Assembly: GCF_000150275.1 (NCBI RefSeq)
Contig: NW_002060963.1
Location: 493,892 to 519,349, forward strand
DNA: 25,458 bases
Source: Trichoplax adhaerens
Lineage: Eukaryota; Placozoa; Uniplacotomia; Trichoplacea; Trichoplacidae
Reading direction: 5' to 3'
Below, piece after piece: positions 21,352 through 25,458 of this stretch; positions within the stretch are counted from its first letter, which is position 1; each line of letters opens with the position of its first letter. Both the position numbers and the translations under genes were made by a program. The notes beneath the pieces were generated by a model. The model had not been told where the DNA came from and searched no databases. It saw only the letters and a program-made list of their open reading frames with translations.

Positions 21352-23892
21352 TCATCCGCGATGATCGCCAAATTTTAAGTGAAACTTTCTTTGCAGGAAG
21401 AAAAATGTGCCAAGCAGAATAATGATGACAATCAGACTAATTCCACCAGTAATAAAAGCAATTACTATTGTTGGAACTAGAAGAATGGTAGTATGAAATA
21501 TAATGTTTAAAAAATATTTCAAGTCCACTCGCTAGTCATAGAGATTATTAATAATGATAACATAGCACTGTACTAAAATTAGATCATGCTGCATACGCGT
21601 AGAAGCGAGTAATTTTACACAAATTTGTGATCGTATATCATAACCATATTGATTAGTGCCGGTAGCTAAACAGTAAGTAAAAATATCTTTCGACAATATA
21701 CTTACAAGGAGCATTAACATATTTATGCCTATCAGTTTCCCCGGTTCTGCTGTTATAAGATAATTATAGAATTAATTATGTTACATTGTTACGAAAAAAC
21801 TTTGTGAGGTGTACATTGTAGATTATTTTCATTTTGCGTTAATATATATGTTGACATATACATTTTTGCCAGCAATGGTTAAGGATTGATACGTAAGCAA
21901 TCCTTAATTTAGTTCAATCAGTTATTACTACCTAAACTTATATAGAAGGCACGTCTCACCGACAACAAAGTATGGTAGATTAAGATTATCTAGCTAGATT
22001 GAAAGCGTCATCGAGCTTAATATAATTATATCTCTGTCGGAATATCAACTGATTTTTAATCCAATTTAAAGTGACTTAAATATGCGAAGTTACACTTTCG
22101 ACTTTTGTTGCAACTAAAAATACTCCAGGCTCATAACATACTTGAATTGCCTTAATGTTTGATACACAGAATAAAGAAGTTTATGTACAGTATAATTATG
22201 GTTGATAATTAACTTTAGTTATAATTGCGCGATATCATCATGTGCAGTTTAATGTTCTGATTTTTGTTTACTATTAATAATTATAATAAATAAAATTCAA
22301 TCTTGCAACGATTTAAATTTAATTAGGTAACTATAATAACAATGTTCAAGTTTAATCAGTTGAACACAGTCTTAGAAATCTGTACATTATATAATGGATT
22401 TAACTATAAGTAACGATCAATTCTTCCCTATTCTTACACATATATGTATCTGAACATATACTATAATTAGATATCGCAACATGTTCATTATTACTGACGC
22501 AACATTATCTATTTAGTCGCCGGCTATTGATATGTGAAATAATAATTAATTGCAAGGATTGAAAACGAATAGCCTAAACTAAGTGCATTTGGTGCAACAT
22601 TATAGATGAATTCAAAATTAATATTAGTAGCCAAGAACTAATAGAATCTAAATAGGAAATAAATTATATTATATACATTATTATAGTTCATTATTTTTAC
22701 CGAGTATATTCTATAAATTAGTAGCAATAGCATTAAATTTACCTGCAATATGCTACGTTGTTAGTCCAAATTTTGCAGGATGATCCATTGATTGGGCATC
22801 TTAAAGTACATGCTGTAGGGGTAAGGAATCAGAGTCAGACACAAAGGTCACACTGTTATAGTATATGGTTTGTACAGCTTGAAATGATCATTCAAAACAA
22901 TTGCACAGACTTACTCTAGAAAGTAATTAAATTTACATAGTTTAAAATTACTAATGTCATACACTGATCTATTTGTTATAAGTAATTCTATTAAAATTAC
23001 CTGAGCAATTGTTGCTGTAAAATCTCTGACCGGTTGTTTCTGCATCACATTTGCATACATGGGAACCTTCTTTATTAATGCACGTCTGATGTGGATAAGG
23101 GCAGTATAATTTAGGGTATTGGCATTCATCGATATCTAGAAGAATTGAAATCATGAATTTTCAATCACTTTCATGGATGCAAATGAGAATGTAGGGACTA
23201 ATCCATTAATAGATAGGTCAAAGTAGGCATTTGCCTTCAACTGTAACATACGACTATTCAAAATTTGCAGGATTTATCAAGTATAATACTAATTTAACAA
23301 AACTAAAAATATTTAAGTACCTACAAATTACAAAATGTAATGTGGCTACTTTAGAATTACTTCCTTCCATCGTAGAATTTTTATAAGTCATTTATAGCGA
23401 TCATATCAATAATAGTATTATAATGATATTATTAATCGTTGAAATATTAGCTGCACAAACGCTCGCTTATAATTTTTGTATAACACTAATACAGAGTAAG
23501 GTACAGAATTAAGGAAGACCGCGTAGAATTTTACGTATATCAAGATATAGAAATAAATAAAATAAATACTGATGATAGGTATGATGATTGCTTTAACTAT
23601 TCGTAGTCTAACTTTTTTTCTTAAAAACTAACATTATTTGATAGATAGTTTCATAAAATTCTATATATTATCGAGACTATTCATATATACAGAAGAGTTT
23701 ACTTGCAGCAAGCTTTTAAGGCAATCCATTAAACCATTTTACCTTCGCAGTAGCTTCCATTACCACTAAAGCCACGACCGCAGCGACAGTTATATCTTAG
23801 GGTGTCATTATAAACTTCAGTAACACAAATTGCATGGCGATGGCACACAAGTCCTTTATCAAGGCACTCTTTGTGCGTTTTAAGACTTAAAT
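21352..23892 (-). CDS. Single-pass membrane protein with EGF and calcium-binding EGF modules, 3' part
   Basis: I do not recognise the gene. Exons (descending): 23892-23743, 23135-23001, 22812-22743, 21749-21706, 21476-21352, joined GT-AG with matching phases (1, 1, 2, 1). The first two exons are phase 1-1 EGF cassettes. One begins near KECLDKGLVC and has six cysteines ending GNGSYC. The next starts DIDEC, the calcium-binding EGF signature, with TCINKEGSHVCKC. A short exon adds ACTLRCPINGSSCKIW and YC, a partial Cys module. Then come a juxtamembrane linker, one hydrophobic helix (IVIAFITGGISLIVIIILLG plus TFFFL) and a short basic tail ending GDHRG before TGA at 21354-21352. The 175 residues seen predict an extracellular N-terminus. 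No signal peptide or start was found, so the gene is partial and continues toward or past the window end. It could be an adhesion or receptor protein. Confidence 0.8.
21750..22742 (-). other. Intron of the EGF-type gene (1 kb)
   Basis: Lies between the last cysteine exon and the juxtamembrane exon; the only phase-2 intron seen in this gene. AT-rich, with no coding block noticed. An optional exon is possible. Confidence 0.5.
23136..23742 (-). other. Intron between the two EGF exons
   Basis: 607 bases, phase 1, AT-rich. No further cysteine-rich exon was seen, and the joined product reads YCEDIDEC, a normal EGF-to-EGF boundary. Confidence 0.55.
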
Positions 23893-25458
23893 CTAAGCCA
23901 TAAAATAGGAAATCATAATTTATAAATCGCTTATAAAGGTCATTAGATTTACAATACTGAAGAATTTGTTTAATTAAAGGACGATAACTCTTAAATAATA
24001 CGTCTACTTAATCGTATTGATAATTTAGATTAATAAGGATTATATAATTAGCAGTTAAATAACAGCTAAAAGTCTCAATGCCTGATATGAGATTAGCTAT
24101 CAATTTCAAGGAATAGTTCTTGATAGAAATAGAATTATTTAAGGCTTAAGAAAACATGTAAATAAGAGATGATATGTAAAAGCACTCTAGTAATTCAGCA
24201 ATGGCTGAAACTTAATTGAGTTGTTAGGTTTATCGATAGAATTTTATCCGTATACGTCGGCAAAAAGCATGTGGAGATCACTTTGGTGTCTTAATTGAAT
24301 TAAGTTCAAAATTCTTCTAAAAATTTAATGTAATATTAGCAGCTTATTAGTATTATAAAGTTATTATCGCGTTTTACTTCATACCAGCATACATCAGCAA
24401 ATATCTAAATCTGCTGATCTATTTACGGTATTTGCTAATAGTTCATGTTAATCTGGCTAAAGTTCTGATTACATATTTGCGATTAAGTTCCTTATTAATT
24501 TATACTTTTTTTAAAGAGCTTTTTACGCGAGATCTCTGGTATGATCACACCTTAACAATGAAACGAGAAATGAGAAACTCTAGCTAACTCCAATTCTAAA
24601 CTAATTTACTAGCATGTAGATATGCAGTATATGTGTACAGTATAGATCTAATGCAGTTTCTATACAGTAACGAATCGATATGTGACTTACTACATCAAGT
24701 TGAGTAATTAACTTCTGGCAATATCGACGGCAACAACGATCAGCTCAGTAATACTTTTACATATCAGCTTCAGTATTTGATAATTATTACAAAATCGTAA
24801 CAATCAAGTTAATGGTGACATTAAGGTAATATGAAGTTAAATATAAGTACCGTAGTTTAAGGTTGAAAGAGAGATTTACTACTGTAATCGCATTTAATAT
24901 ACGTATAGTTTTTATATGCGCATATGTTACTGTATACTTTCTCGAAGGGTCTATGTGGACGTAGATTTTTAGACCTAGAGGTCTATGGTTTAGATTACTG
25001 CGTATTGCTAGTAAAAAATAATCAGCAAGGATAAAGTTTACATTGTAGAAAGGCAAGATAAGATAACCTAGATGAATTATCTATCAAGAAATTTCTACTA
25101 AAATTTACTAAATTCTTATTGGATCAAGAAATGGTATTCTCAGTGGTATCTTAATTAGAACAGTAGATGTAAAGATACAATATAATATGGTTGAAATAAT
25201 TAAACATCGTTATTATTTTCTTGATTTATTTGGCAGTTATTAAGAATTAGCATAAGAAAGAAGACGATATGAAATGTTACTGTCGAATATTATGTACATA
25301 AATTATTACATACTCTAAATTATAATAGTCGCTTATCATAATTTTACTATTTATAGCATGACATATCAATTGCTGTGTAGTCTACTTATGTTCTGTTTCA
25401 TTGTACCGAAGACAATTATAGAATCATATGTTGTCTCTGTACCATATGCGATGCGCGT
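23893..25458. other. AT-rich region with no recognisable exon
   Basis: Probably a long intron or 5' region of the EGF-type gene, because the exon at 23892 starts in phase 1 and needs an upstream partner. I searched both strands for cysteine-spaced EGF exons and a signal peptide and found none. TACAGTA/TACTGTA words occur near 24637, 24665, 24880 and 24928. Confidence 0.45.

Noticed and set aside
24787-25056. 89-codon minus-strand frame upstream of the EGF exons
   Set aside because: No cysteines, no signal peptide and no recognisable domain; AT-rich chance frame.
1-25458. Transposons, tRNA, rRNA or CRISPR-like arrays
   Set aside because: Looked for terminal inverted repeats with a transposase frame, cloverleaf boxes and regularly spaced direct repeats. 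Only the irregular tandem repeats listed were found. A covariance-model or repeat-library search could still reveal diverged copies.

Overview
The window is animal nuclear DNA: AT-rich, with genes cut into many short exons by mostly 70-200 bp GT-AG introns. I rebuilt the exons by matching reading frame, splice phase and remembered family conservation. The best guess for the source is a placozoan (Trichoplax/Hoilungia type), because the proteins are close to vertebrate ones, the introns are compact and the genes are dense. This assignment is inference.

Layout. (1) 1-803 is upstream sequence with no gene seen. (2) 804-9779, + strand, is INO80, the ATPase of the INO80 chromatin remodeller. It has 29 exons and about 1,526 codons, and a one-base frame break in the Arg-Gly tract of its last exon. 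(3) 9780-10677 is a tail-to-tail spacer. (4) 14812-10678, - strand, is ATG14 (Barkor), the autophagy subunit of PI3-kinase complex I. Its N-terminal CxxC pair, coiled coil, core domain and amphipathic C-terminus are all visible; one part of the coiled coil is unresolved. (5) 14813-16332 is a spacer shared by two divergent genes. It is full of TACTGTA-type words, a hairpin, a GGATGGAT minisatellite and a 102-bp tandem duplication. (6) 16333-20372, + strand, is EIF4A3, the DEAD-box core of the exon junction complex. It has 12 exons and 401 aa. Its 1.7 kb intron 1 is built from about seven degenerate tandem copies that include the gene's own 5' splice site. (7) 20373-21351 is a second tail-to-tail spacer. 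(8) 23892-21352, - strand, is the 3' part of a single-pass membrane protein with EGF-like and calcium-binding EGF modules; its 5' end was not found. (9) 23893-25458 has no recognisable exon.

The genes do not form a pathway. INO80 (nucleosome remodelling), EIF4A3 (mRNA marking and decay) and ATG14 (autophagosome initiation) are housekeeping genes. The novelty lies in the repeat architecture: decoy splice donors in EIF4A3 intron 1, the repeat-rich bidirectional spacer, an overlapping upstream ORF at ATG14, and the INO80 frame break. I saw no new multi-gene system, mobile element, tRNA, rRNA or CRISPR array by eye.
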